Assembly: GCA_951804985.1 (NCBI GenBank)
Contig: OX638130.1
Span: 40,390,455 to 40,454,454 of the forward strand
DNA from: Dryomyza anilis
Lineage: Eukaryota > Arthropoda > Insecta > Diptera > Dryomyzidae
Reading direction: 5' to 3'
Length of the DNA stretch: 64,000 bases
Below the pieces are notes generated by a model. That model was given only the letters and a program-made list of their open reading frames with translations. It was not told the DNA's origin and did no database searches. Position numbers and translations under genes: made by a program. Shown here in pieces: positions 33,563 through 44,348 of this stretch. Positions within the stretch are counted from its first letter, which is position 1. Every line of letters starts with the position of its first letter.

Positions 33563-33890
33563 TTATATCGCGACGTAAACCGAAATCAATTCTTTAACAA
33601 TGTTGAGCCAAAAGTTTTTATATTCGAGCCGTTCGCAGCTGTAAGTAAATTTTGTAACAGGTATTACGGATACGATTGCTTCCGTATCTATTAGGAAGTT
33701 AAGTTTATTGTTTTTATCAAATATAAATAAGCGAAGTGTTTGATTTGAGGTTGTCCTATTATGAGTCGCTGATATAATAGGAGGAATTAATTTTAAAAAT
33801 TTTGAGTGTTTGTGTTGTCTGAATTCAATTTGAAACTGCATGTTTGTATGATTTCCTAGCATTAATTCCAAAACGGAATGGTACCAGCAA
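33563..33890 (-). pseudogene. Gypsy 1 protease region
   Basis: The minus strand reads RLFIFDKNNKLNFLIDTEAI, then VSVIPVTKF. This is the aspartic protease entry (normally D-T/S-G-A followed by hydrophobic-S/V-x-I-P), but Gly of the DTG triad is Glu. The frame then shifts before RT. Confidence 0.7.
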
Positions 33891-34126
33891 AACTTGAGTA
33901 AAAATGTTCGCGTCTACAAGATCTTGATCGTGATCTTGATCTTCTGTTTATTTCTGAATCTTGTAGAGACAATCTGTTGAAATTTTCGCAAATGTTTGAA
34001 GTCACTTGAATTAAATGTTGCAATACAGTTTCTACATTAGGGATTGAATTTGATGAGGTTGTGACTGCTGCTATTTGTTGGCGGTTAGAAACCTCATCAA
34101 TTTTGCCTGCTAATGTTAATTGTTCT

Positions 34127-34723
34127 TCAATATTTGACGATGTAAGATATATTTGTAGTTGGTTGGGAAGCTTCCGTAACCAATGTCCAGCGAGTACTTA
34201 CTTTCATATTTCTAAAAAAATTCAGAGAGGTTTTCGATCCCCTAGATGGGTTTCGGAAAATAATTGCTCTAAGCGTGACTCTTCGCTCAGAGAAAAATCC
34301 TTGGCATAGTATATTTTTTAAATATTCGTATTTATTTATTTGTGGTGGTGTTTGAATTGCATCTAAAACTTTTGAAATTACTTCTTGTGGAAGTGGTACG
34401 ACTGTATAATTATATTTAAGAGTGTCGTTCGTGATATTTTGAATTTCAAATTTAGTTTCTGCTTGAATGAACCAAGCTTCGGGGCAGTTTGTCCAGAAAC
34501 TAGGTAGCTTAATTGAACGGGGATAAATTGTTCGAGAATAGTTCTGATTTTGAATTGGCTGTGTTGATGTTTGTGTGGTTGATGCAATATTTGTATTAGG
34601 ATTTGGAAGAATTTGTGAGATTGGTGTTAATGTTACATTTGCAGGTTGTCCGGAATCATGATAAGATGCATCGTGAAACATGACATTATCTCGCGATCTT
34701 GTTTGTGATCTGGTAGTTCGCAT
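34127..34723 (-). pseudogene. Gypsy 1 gag
   Basis: A 198-codon frame starts MRTTRSQTRSRDNVM (basic start) with a Thr/Asn/Pro-rich stretch, then IKLPSFWTNCPEAWFIQAET and KYNYTVVPLPQEVISKVLDA, the conserved capsid block of Ty3/gypsy gag (the LPxFWxxxPxxWFxxxE pattern). After a frameshift near 34300 the similarity fades. No zinc knuckle is visible downstream. Confidence 0.8.
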
Positions 34724-34739
34724 TTTGTATTTTAGTTCG

Positions 34740-35540
34740 TTAGAGGAATAGTTTACAATAAAAATTATTTAATAATATGATTATATAAAAAATAAATTAA
34801 ACGAGAAGGATAACACAATAAAATAATAATAAGTAAATAATGTATGCTCGTAGTATTTAAGGATGAAGTTCTTGATATATGTTATATTTTGTATTTAATG
34901 TATGGTAAAATATATAAATAAAATACCGACTTATCTTCTTTTAATTTCGTATTTGTTAAAATGCATTCATATATTTTGATAGAGTTGGTTTAAAGTTGCT
35001 GCACGTTTAAAGTTGCTGCGTGCAAAGTATGTTAAATAAATAATTAATCGGAAACCAGGACTTCAAGAAGTGTAAGTGGATCAAGCTTTTGGAGAAGACT
35101 TTTCTTTAATTCTTCGTAGGTCATTTGAGTAATTTCCTTCTTATTGCGTTTAAAAGTAGAATAATTCGTTTTTGTTGAACGCGTTGATTGTGGAAATTAA
35201 ATGCTATTTAATTGCTGAATTGATTTATTTTGGTGTTCTTTTTTTAAAATCCGGCAAGATCGCAAATTATGTGGTGCGAACAATTAAAATATATTTTGAT
35301 TTTTTTATTTTAAATTAAGATATTTATTTATTGATTATCGATTGATAGTTTTTGAGTTAATGAAAATTTAATATTGAAAAGAAAACAACAACATATTTTG
35401 TAGAATAGAATTAAATATTTTTAAAAGTGTATTTTATAAATTAAGTGGATTCCTACACTTAGTAATCTGAGAGTAAAAGAGGGTAGTTCCATTTACAGGT
35501 TACTTCGTAAGTGGAATATAGAACTAGTCATGTTTGTAAA
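34740..35540. other. Region upstream of gypsy 1 gag; LTR not resolved
   Basis: AT-rich. It contains a direct repeat GTTTAAAGTTGCTGC at about 34990 and 35008. An LTR and leader would be expected here, but no TG..CA pair or PBS could be matched. Confidence 0.35.
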
Positions 35541-35546
35541 TTACTG

Positions 35547-36654
35547 CACCCAGGGAAAAATCATTGTAAATCCGTTATGATTCATAGTAAATTCGTTATA
35601 TATCTTAACGATATGAAGTCAAATTTATTTATAGTAACATCATTATTTTTTCATAGTAATTTTTTCAAATTGTCAAATATTATAAATTTACTATGTTTTA
35701 TTTTAATTTACTATATACAATAATGATTTTTTTACTATCTTCTACATATGAATTTACTATGTTTTATAACATTTTTACTACAGTAAACCAATGAATATTA
35801 ACATTTCAATTTATTATATTTAGTTATGGTTTTAAAATCAAAAACATCACACTATCGCAAATGAAATAGTTTCGTCGCCGCACTGTCCGCAACTCCAGCG
35901 TCTGCAACACATTTCTGAGGTACGCAACCTGTGGACGGCTTGGGGACGAGTTGATGCAACGATCCCTCGTCTGTATGCTCAGCAACGATTGCGCAGGATT
36001 TGCCACTGGATGGATCTCCAGCTAAAAAGTCTCCTCGTCACTGATTCGAAGCAAGAACCGGCAGTAACGGGCAGAAGTAAACCCAATTATATTAAAGTAT
36101 CTTAGGAAGGTGTTGCTACAATTGCTACAATATGAAAAATTAAATTTAAAAATTTAATTTATTTAGTTACAACTTACCCGCGGTCGGTCGCCGCTTTTGG
36201 ACATTTTCCATAAGTGTTGATAATGTCAAATAAAATAAACCGCCACGCAATCCCAACGTCTCCAACACAGTGCGCAGCCTGCCTCAATCGCGCACAACAT
36301 TGTGCAGAAGGATGCTTTCGTAGACTCCAGTCAGCCGCCCAGCTTCAGCTTCCACGGGTCCTTGACACTGATATCCAAACTGTAATCCAAATAATAATGC
36401 TAGAACATGTACAAATAAATTTAAAAGTTAAATTTAATTTATGACATCTTACCCGTAAAGGACCGCCGCAATTGAATAACTTTTATAAATGATGAGAGAC
36501 GGTTGATTTGACACACAATTTACTATGATCTATTAATGATCATATCAATTCATAGTAATTTTACTACAAACGATAACGAATTATAAAATGTTATTGTGCA
36601 TAGTAAAAACATATGAAACGTAATATAATTTTCGATATACTTTTTCCCTGGGTG
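35547..36654. mobile_element. 1.1-kb CAC-ended transposon with a GC-richer core, TSD TG
   Basis: Perfect 14-bp inverted ends CACCCAGGGAAAAA (35547-35560 and complement at 36641-36654). TG flanks both sides (35545-35546 and 36655-36656). The outer 300 bp on each side is AT-rich with ACTATGA/TCATAGTAAATT words in opposite orientation. The centre (35865-36080 and 36235-36380) is GC-richer (CGTCGCCGCACTGTCCGCAA; GCGCAGCCTGCCTCAATCGC) and looks like two related captured or coding-derived segments. No domain was recognised. Confidence 0.82.
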
Positions 36655-38133
36655 TGATACATTACAAATGAACTAATTTGTAGACAATGTATTGATGAAA
36701 ACATTGGTTACCGTTCGAACTAGGACGGAATATTTCCCATTGGGATATTATTTAAATGATTTTAAAAAAATATTGGTTAGTATTTGACATTTTAAACTCT
36801 TAAATGAATTTAAAAAATCAATACTAATAAAATTGACGCATAATGTTAAATTACAATGGTTATTAAAAATCACGTACAATTTCTTTAATATAGTAATCAA
36901 AGTATTTTCTTAAACTGCAGTAAACACTGACACAACAGAAAACAACTGCTTTCGACATTTCGCCACAAAAAAATTTCACATTTCAGAGAATGTTGTTTTG
37001 TTATTTTGCAAAACATTTTTAAGTGATAAATAATAATAGTTTGGCGCTATGTCTTCGAAAATCATAGGCAGAGCCCTTTCACAACATTTGAGCGGCAATG
37101 TAAGTGGAAAAAAACATATATAAAAATTACTTTATTAAAACACGTCCAGCGCAGATAGTCGATAGCAAAAAAAAAAACTGGATAAAGCCGAGGCTAAGCT
37201 GCAGCAGAAACAGTGGAAGCGTCAGGACATTGGCAAGGCTGCCCTAGTGCCGGTTAAGCTGCAGAGCGCCACCGAATCACATGTGATGAGCAAAAAGAAC
37301 ATGGACATTGAAATTGAAAACTTGGATTTGGTCTTTGGCGGCAAGTAGGTCACACACACGTTTTAATATACTAAAAGATTTTATAATATAGATTTTTATT
37401 TTGTAGAGTGTTGCAGAAAAATCTAACGTGTTGCTGTGGACTGGTCGGCCGGCGTGGCGATGACACCACACCCGTGGACAGTATGCTCGAGTGTGACTTT
37501 GAGCGCACGTACTCAGTGCTGAGCTGATCGATGTCTACGCACAGCTGCTAAACATTGAGGCCGATAAGGTGGTGACGCGCGGCTCTATGATATTGAAGGG
37601 TCACGGATTCGATCCGAACAAGAAGTTGCGTCCCATCAAATCGGTTTCGGTAGGTTTGGCGTCGGCGCGCTCTTCTCCCTTCTGCTGTTTCTTGATGAAT
37701 CGACAAACATGTAGTAGGACAATAAAGCCATTATTTCGTTAGAGAATTATCTTCAAAAGTGGCCGAAAACAATACAGATGTCTGCTAACGGTTCTCACGT
37801 TGTAGCATTGTTGTGGGATAGTTTTACAGATAGTTGCAGATTCTGCTGTCACAGGCACCTGCAACTACGTTGCACCAACGCATTAATGGTCAAGTTAGTA
37901 TGCGAGCAAAGCCGCCGCCATCGAGTTTAAGTTCTCTGTCAGATGGCGAGATTGTGGCCCAATTATTATGATTGCTTTTTACTATGTCATTTTGCGTCAG
38001 TTTCATGTTCGAAAATTTTAAAATTTGTTGGTTTTAGGCAATGGCAGAGTTTAAAAAATGCTAAGATGGACATTTTAATATTTGGATAGTTTCTGTTGCG
38101 TGATAATAATGTAAATAAAAAAATAATAAAATA

Positions 38134-38857
38134 ACCAGTTGGGAAGGTTAGATCACATGGGAAATTTTAAAGTAGGTGTAATTATGATAGTTAGGATTAT
38201 CAAAATTATAGTCGGTCTAAGCCGACTATAAATACCCTACACATATGTGTGGTTACCATTCAAAGGGATATATAGGTCACCAGGGTATACGAATCCTGAA
38301 AAGAACTACAAACATTCAATCGCTGAAGAATTTCCATTCATTTGATACCCATATTTACAAATTTCGATTTACCGAATTTCGATTTTTTTTTGTGAACCAC
38401 AAGTCTTTTCGCCGAAAAACATTATTATCATGTATTTGAGCATGATATCAATATAAATTTGACCAAAAAAGTTTACCTAAGAACGTATACATGAAAATTG
38501 ATCTTTATATGTACATTTTATATGAGGTATTTGAACATAAGTGGTCGGATCATAGGTCACAATGGACAGATCTCGCCATTTTCGCACATACAGCGTAGGT
38601 ATATTAGTAATCTAAGTTATAAGTTTCATTTATCTAGCTCTTCAATTTTAAAAGTAGTAGGGATTTCAACAGACAGACGGACGGACGGACCGACAGACAG
38701 ACAGACAGACAGACGGACAGACAGACAGACAGACGGACATCGCTAAATCGACTCAGGAGGTCATTCTGATCAAGAATATATATACTTTTCCATACCGGAG
38801 ATGCTTCCTTCTGGGTGTTACATACCCTATACCCTTTCACTCTTAGTGTAGGGTATA
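38134..38857 (+). mobile_element. mini-me / Helentron-like element, copy 3
   Basis: ACCAGTTGGGAAGG to GTGTAGGGTATA, with the hairpin, a (GACR)n tract (38672-38735) and the CATCGCTAAATCGACTCAGG block. Just before the 3' hairpin the sequence is TTACATACCCTATACCC instead of the usual CAAACGGCGTACC form, a local deletion. Inserted in the 3' flank of ABCF3 copy 2. Confidence 0.9.
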
Positions 38858-38870
38858 AAAACCAAACTTA

Positions 38871-39036
38871 TGCCCGTAACTTCAACGAATAGATATCTAC
38901 TGGTGCTTAGTTATCTACCGTATAAGCAAAATTCCGTAACTTCAATGCATAGTTAAGGAGTAAAAACACCGGATAGGTAAGAGATATCTGTTCGGTACGA
39001 ACACCTATAGATATCTACTCGTTGAAGTTACGGGCA
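38871..39036. mobile_element. 166-bp Harbinger-like MITE, TSD TTA
   Basis: Ends are inverted over about 30 bp with one mismatch (TGCCCGTAACTTCAACGA, then RTAGATATCTA). TTA is present on both sides (38868-38870 and 39037-39039), the target preference of PIF/Harbinger elements. The homologous empty site in ABCF3 copy 1 (AAAGCTTGGACTGATTAATT) carries the triplet once. Non-coding. Confidence 0.88.
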
Positions 39037-39107
39037 TTAGACTGATAAATTTATTTTTCATAAATTGATATATGTTGTAATTTTCATATGTGAATCAAAA
39101 AATGAAT

Positions 39108-39480
39108 CATTAATTTGATTTCATTGATATATTCCTATAAATCTTTTATATATAAATATGTATAAAATTCTTTTATTAAATACACTGTATTACATTTAAT
39201 ACTGAATTTTATTTCATAGGGTATGTGTAGGGTTTTTATAATGAAAACATTTTTATGCTCGGGCTCTGACAAGGCAATGGTTGGGTAAATAATGAAATGG
39301 GGAATTACCTGATCAGTTCATGATCATGGCCTTAGGTGAGTACATGATCAGGGCACTGCGTTACAAGGACATCGTGCCCATGAATTGTACCTTGTTTGGG
39401 CCTCGTCATAACCCGATCATCTCAAATAATGACATGATCAGTTCATGAGTATAGCCCTTACCAAATTTCTACTAGGGATT
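39108..39480. other. Unassigned region ending in CAAATTTCTACTAGGG
   Basis: Contains several TGATCA/CATGATCA words (39310-39450) and ends with the 16-mer also present at 596-611. Likely a non-autonomous element with an unmapped left end. Confidence 0.4.
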
Positions 39481-39835
39481 AGATGGGAATTTAAACGTAT
39501 TTGTTAATGGAGAAGAAATATTTGATCAGATACTGTAAAATACTTGGGTATCCATTTCATTCACAATCTTTCATGGAACTTGCACATACAATATTTATAA
39601 ACAAAAATATCATCAGCAGTTGTAGTTCTTTACAAATTTAAAAACAAATTAAGTTAAAGGGTGAAAATTCTGATTTATTAACCTCTAGTACATGGCCACT
39701 TATCGTATCTTCCTACTGTTAAAGCAAATCATTACAAAGTTTACAGTCTGCTCAGAACAAAGCATTTAAATTGCCAATAAGATACTCAACTTTGAGCCTT
39801 TATACTGATTTTGCAACTTATGTTCTTCCAATAGT
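39480..39835 (+). pseudogene. LINE RT C-terminal fragment
   Basis: Reads TVKYLGIHFIHNLSWNLHIQ, AVVVLYKFKNKLS, PLVHGHLSYLPTV and LQSAQNKAFKLPIRYSTLSL, then YTDFATYVLPI. This is the post-palm block (YLG, the hydrophobic H-SY-V motif, the LQ.AQNKA.K segment) of Jockey/CR1-like LINEs. A 3'-truncated mini-me in opposite orientation begins at 39836. The final codons (about 40677-40760, FKDSLSLFI) lie beyond it. Confidence 0.7.
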
Positions 39836-40501
39836 AGCATCTCCGTTATGGAAGAGTATATATATTCTTGATCAGAATGACCTCCTGAGTCGATTTAGCG
39901 ATGTCCGTCTGTCTGTCTGTTCGTCTGTCTGTCTGTCCGTCTGTCTGTCTGTCCGTCTGTCTGTTGAAATCCCTACTACTTTTAAAATTGAAGAGCTAGA
40001 TAAATGAAACTTATAACTTAGATTACTAATATACCTACGCTGTATGTGCGAAAATGGCGAGATCGGTCCATTGTGACCTATGATCCGACCACTTATGTTC
40101 AAATACCTCATATAAAATGTACATATAAAGATCAATTTTCATGTATACGTGCTTAGGTAAACTTTTTTGGTCAAATATATATTGATAATGCTCAAATACA
40201 TGATAATAATGTTTTCCGGCGAAAAGACTTGTGGTTCACAAAAAAAAAAATCCAAATTCGGTACACCTACCCATTTGTAAATATGGGTATCAAATGAATG
40301 GAAATTCTTCAGCGATTGAATGTTTGTAGTTATTTTCAGGATTCGTATACCCTGGTGACCTATATATCACTTTGAATGGTAACCACACATATGTGTATAG
40401 TATTTATAGTCGGCTTAGACCGACTATAATTTTGATAATCCTAACTATCATAATTACACCTACTTTAAAATTTCCCATGTGATCTAACCTTCCCAACTGG
40501 T
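39836..40501 (-). mobile_element. mini-me / Helentron-like element, copy 4 (3' truncated)
   Basis: Minus-strand copy: the 5' end ACCAGTTGGG is at 40501, and the element runs down to GCATCTCCG at about 39836, where it lacks the last ~60 bp (the GGGTGTTACAAACGG segment and 3' hairpin). The (GTCY)n tract is at 39904-39963 on the plus strand. Confidence 0.88.
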
Positions 40502-40539
40502 TAATTTTAACATTTTTTGATTAAAATTGTATAATATCA

Positions 40540-40676
40540 GCCTAACCAATAAACGAAATAAAGTTGACTCTAAAGATAGTATCAGCTTTTCTGACAATTT
40601 TTTCTAATATTTATTTGTCAAAAACCTAATACTATCTTTTTTAGTGTCGACTTTATTTCGTTTATTGGTTAGGCTG
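40540..40676. mobile_element. 137-bp hairpin MITE
   Basis: Inverted arms of about 45 bp (CAGCCTAACCAATAAACGAA at each end, continuing ATAAAGTYGAC) face each other across a 50-bp loop. Flanks are AATAT / TATG, compatible with a TAT or AT duplication. RNA from it would fold into a long hairpin. Confidence 0.75.
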
Positions 40677-40824
40677 TATGTGTTTAAAGATTCTCTGTCG
40701 TTATTTATATGAATTGTATAGATTAAACATTTTAATCAAAAAGTAATTATAGTTGCCTAGTAGCCTCTATAAATCCTTCAATGGCGCTAAGGCGTATATT
40801 TAAAATAATGTTAATACTTCATAT

Positions 40825-41370
40825 GATGAGGAGGTTCTCATGGACACGTCCATGATGACCTTGTACAAATTTTTTTATTGTTTTTATTATGTTTTGAAAT
40901 AAATATGATTTTGGACATGTACACTGGAGGATGAGGTGCTCATGGACGTTTTTATTGCAAAAATCGATAGAGGGGTCGACAATGGAAAAGATAAAAAAAA
41001 CAAAAATCACAGAGATCAAACATTTTTGATCTTTTCGATCCTTTTCATCTCTTCGATCTTTTCGATATTTTTGATCTTTTTGATATTTTTGATATTTTTG
41101 ATCTTTTCGAAAAGTTGGTGGAAAAAGGCGAATCCGCCCACTTGGCACCGCATCCTTCAGTGTACATGTCCAAAATCATTTTTATGGCATTTTAAAACAT
41201 AAAAAAAAAAATGTGTCCAAGGTCATCATGGACATGTCCAGGAGAACCTCATCCTCCAGTGTACATGTCCAAATCATGTTTAAGGCATTTCAAAATATAT
41301 TGAAAAAAAAAATTGTCCAAGGTCATCCTGGACATGTCCAAGAGCACCTCATCTTCCAATGGACAATAGA
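40825..41370. repeat. About 100-bp satellite units in inverted arrangement
   Basis: One unit in reverse orientation (about 40830-40945) is followed by two forward units (41145-41250 and 41250-41355). Shared core: GGTCATCATGGACATGTCCA, CCTCATCCTCCAGTGTACAT and GTCCAAAATCATTTTTATGG. The same family continues at 43265-43920. Confidence 0.88.
41025..41112. repeat. TTGATCTTTTCGATATTT minisatellite
   Basis: About nine units of GATCTTTTC/GATATTTTT alternate between the two satellite orientations. The hydrophobic reading frame (FSIFLIFLIF) is an artefact. Confidence 0.88.
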
Positions 41371-41414
41371 CCTTTGCTAACATATCATCCAGTAGTAATC
41401 GGATGTGTCCAATT

Positions 41415-42644
41415 TAGGGAATTCAATCCCGGGATTCCCATCATTTTCTAGTCCCGAAAATCCCGAGATTAAAAAGTACTAATCCCGGGATTTTAGGGAT
41501 TGGCAAAAGCATCACTATTTTGTAATAGTACTGCAAACGACACGATATAAAATTCATTCCAGAGCTCTCAATACAAAACATGATATAAAATTTAGTATAA
41601 TATTAATGAATTTAATTTATCCCAATTTTTAAAAGCTAAAACCAAAGTTTTATATACGAGATAAATCAATGAGATTAAAAAATTAGGTACTAGATACCAA
41701 TAATAACTTAGAGAAATTTTGACATTGCATTATTATACGTTTTATTTGATTCGATTTATTATATTTTTTTTGAAACTAAAAACTTTTAACCCAATTGTTA
41801 TTTTACTGTGTAGACAAATTTTAATATATACAGAAATGCTAAAATTCAAATAAGTTTTTAAATACATATTTGGAAATAAATTCGAAAATTTTATGACCAT
41901 TTTTGAAATATTTTGTTTGATATCATAATATAAATAGTTTATGGGGTTTGAACATAGTCAAACTCACAACTGATATTACAAACTTTTTTTATTGGTTGTA
42001 CTTTTAAATATTTGGTCCCTTTACCTAATTTGTGTTCTGTTTTTTTTTTTTATAAACATAATGCAACAAAATTATTATTAATTATTATTGCATACTAATT
42101 GTTTCTTTTTCGTAACTTTTTGAGAAGAAATCTGATAATGACTATCTTGTGTATAAAACTCACAATATGTAATTTATTTTGATTTTCGACGAAAAATGGT
42201 TAAAATAGCAAATTTCAAAATATAGAAAACTACCAGCAGTTTAGTTATTTTTATCGTTAGTTTAGACAATATCTATTATCTTTAAACTAAGTTCCGGTTA
42301 ATCATTAACTGTGTTCACGTGGCGTGTGATCTAGAGCCAAAGCTCTATATTCTATAAAAAAAAACACCAAGAAACAACTAGAACCAGATCAAAAGCTAGT
42401 TCTATTCAGTTCAATCGAATGCTGTCAAGTTTTCTCAAAATAGAACCGTTGGCGTTTCAGTGGTGTTCCAGTTATTATATCTTATATGCTTTAAAAATAA
42501 CTAAAAAAGTCAAATTATGGTTTGAGTATGGAGTAAAACAAATATTTTTCAAAATTACTTGTATTTTGAACTAATCCCGGGATTGAAAAGTGTTCAATCC
42601 CGAAATCCCGGGATTACGAAAACAGGTACAAATTATATTCCCTA
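41415..42644. mobile_element. hAT-B2: CCCGGG-rich hAT element
   Basis: Ends TAGGGAATTCAATCCCGGG and, on the complement of the right end, TAGGGAATATAATTTGTACC. An 8-bp duplication GTCCAATT / GTCCAATC (one mismatch) is at 41407-41414 and 42645-42652. Subterminal AATCCCGGGATT palindromes occur at both ends (about 41430, 41486, 42576, 42605). The AT-rich middle has no transposase. Related to hAT-B at 13881-18796. Confidence 0.8.
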
Positions 42645-42791
42645 GTCCAATCTCTCATTTGTCCTCATATTTTTCTAATCATTTGTCTCATCATTTTTTC
42701 CATCTTTGCTTATCTTTTTTCTCACCATTTTTTTCATCTTTTCACATAATTTATTTTCATCTTCAAATCATGAGAATTCACGACGTTATGC

Positions 42792-42820
42792 TTTTTCTCA
42801 TCATTCAATGATGAGAAAAA
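42792..42820. other. 29-bp palindrome centred on one C
   Basis: TTTTTCTCATCATT-C-AATGATGAGAAAAA, perfect on both arms. The word ATGATGAG recurs around it. Confidence 0.8.
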
Positions 42821-42840
42821 TTTAAGATACAAATTATTTT

Positions 42841-42940
42841 CATTATCAATGATGAGTACTTTTGAGATTAGAATTAATTTCGATCATATTCATTATCAAT
42901 GATGAGTACTTTTGAGATTAGAATTAATTTCGATCATTGA
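42841..42940. repeat. Tandem duplication, period 50 bp
   Basis: CATTATCAATGATGAGTACT and the following 28 bp occur twice in a row with almost no differences. Confidence 0.9.
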
Positions 42941-43264
42941 GCGATATATTTTTTCTCATCAATGATGAAAATAAAAATAACGCTCATGATGGATATTTTT
43001 TTTCAACTATTTATATCCCTTATTTTGTGAGGGATATAAATTGATAAATATGTTTGAGGGATATATTACGAACTCTGGGCATGACCCTGATATTGCACGA
43101 CGCGACTTTGCTTCAGACTTTTTCCATTGAAAATTTAGTGTTTCAAAATGTTCACTAGTTGTCACTTGAGCCACCTTTGGTGCCATTAACGACGACGTTC
43201 GCCAGCTTCAAAATACTGCTTCATTTTTTTTTTTTTTTGTTTTTGTTTTTGTTTTTTATTTATT

Positions 43265-43920
43265 ATGATGAAGTTCTCATGGACACGTCCAAAATCTTTT
43301 TTATATCAAAACATAATAAAAAAATAATTAATTTTGTAGAAGGTCATCATGGACGTGTCCATGAGTACCTCATTCTCCAGTGTACATATCCAAACCCATT
43401 TTTATGGCATTTCAAAACATAATGAAAAAAAAAAAATTACAAGGTCATCATGGACGTGTCCAGGAGCACCTCATCCTTCAGTGTACAGGTCCAAAATCAT
43501 TTTTATGACATTTCAAAACATAATGAAAACATTTTTTTTGCCCAGTGTCATCCAGGACAATGTCCAGGAGCACCACATCCTCCAGTGTACATGTCCAAAA
43601 TCATTGTTAAGGCATTTCAAAACATAATGAAAAACATTTTTTTTTGTCCAATGTCATCTTGTCATCCTGGGTATTTCAAAACATAATAAAAGCAAAAAAA
43701 AATTCTGTCCAAGGTCATCATGGATATATCTAGGAGCACCTCATTCTCCAGTGTACATGTCAAAAATCATTTTTATGACATTTTAAATCATAATGAAAAA
43801 AAAAAATTGTCCAAGGTCATCATGGTGCGGTTTGGACATGTCCAGGAGAACCTCATACTCCAGTGTACATGTCCAAAATCATTTTTATGGTATTTCAAAT
43901 CATAATTAAAAACATTTTTC
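43265..43920. repeat. About 100-bp satellite, six tandem units
   Basis: Unit starts near 43341, 43442, 43545, 43645 (shortened), 43709 and 43815. Each reads roughly AAGGTCATCATGGACGTGTC, CAGGAGCACCTCATCCTCCA, GTGTACATGTCCAAAATCAT, TTTTATGGCATTTCAAAACA and then an A-rich linker. ORFs containing HPSVYRSK-like strings are by-products. Confidence 0.92.
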
Positions 43921-44345
43921 AAAATTTGTAATAGTAGGGTTAAAATTCGACAAAACGGGGGTTATAAAAAAGTGTTGGGACGATGTTGCCAAAGTAAAAA
44001 AAAAAAATTGAGCCTGTTTATGATAAATATCATTGCTAAAGAAACCTAACATGTATCTTTTGAAATTAAATTAAATTTTGAATTAAATTATTTTGAGTAC
44101 TGTCTTTAAACACCCTAATTGATCATATTTGAACGCAAATTGTGAGGAACTCAGAGCTGATGGAGCAAAACTTCAGATCCGAAATCAGCGACTCCACGTT
44201 ACCCTAAAATCGTTATCAAATCGGAAGATGGTATATTTTGCTGCACTGTGTTATCAGAACATTGATATTTTAGTTTGGTTTAACACAGCACAATTCTTAC
44301 AAGAATTATACAAGAAATTGACATCTACGAAACTAGTTCGAAATT
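43921..44345. other. Unassigned spacer
   Basis: A 72-codon ORF at 44129-44347 (CEELRADGAKLQIRNQRLHV) has no domain I can place. It abuts the copia RT fragment and may be part of it or chance. Confidence 0.35.
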
Positions 44346-44348
44346 AAA

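Larger units (their letters stand above)
31388..34723 (-). mobile_element. Gypsy element 1 (Ty3/gypsy), decayed, minus strand
   Basis: The minus-strand order gag (34723-34127), protease (33871-33563), RT (33491-32640), RNase H start with tandem duplication (32632-31930) and integrase C-terminal part (31790-31388) is canonical Ty3/gypsy. All genes carry frameshifts or deletions. LTRs, PBS and PPT were searched for on both sides (29.7-31.4 and 34.7-35.5 kb) and not recognised, so the ends are only the coding limits. Confidence 0.88.
36755..39107 (+). pseudogene. ABCF3: ABCF3-like gene relic, copy 2 (introns retained)
   Basis: Matches 23565-25110 from AAATGATTTTAAAAAAATRT onwards. A possible first exon begins ATG at 37049 (MSSKIIGRALSQHLSGN) with a GTAAGT donor at 37100. 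Intron 37100-37154 ends GCAG. Exon 37155-37344 encodes SKKLDKAEAKLQQKQWKRQD and MDIEIENLDLVFGG. A second intron (GTAGGT at 37345 to TTTTGTAG at 37406) joins in phase to give K-VLQKN. After GLVG a deletion removes Walker A and jumps to VGDDT. LECDFER, VILKGHGFDPNKKL and LLFLDES-like parts follow. A mini-me (38134) and a Harbinger-like MITE (38871) interrupt the 3' part; homology ends at about 39107. Confidence 0.82.

Noticed and set aside
43159..43905. Several 60-90-codon ORFs with HPSVY-like strings
   Set aside because: They are frames through the ~100-bp satellite.
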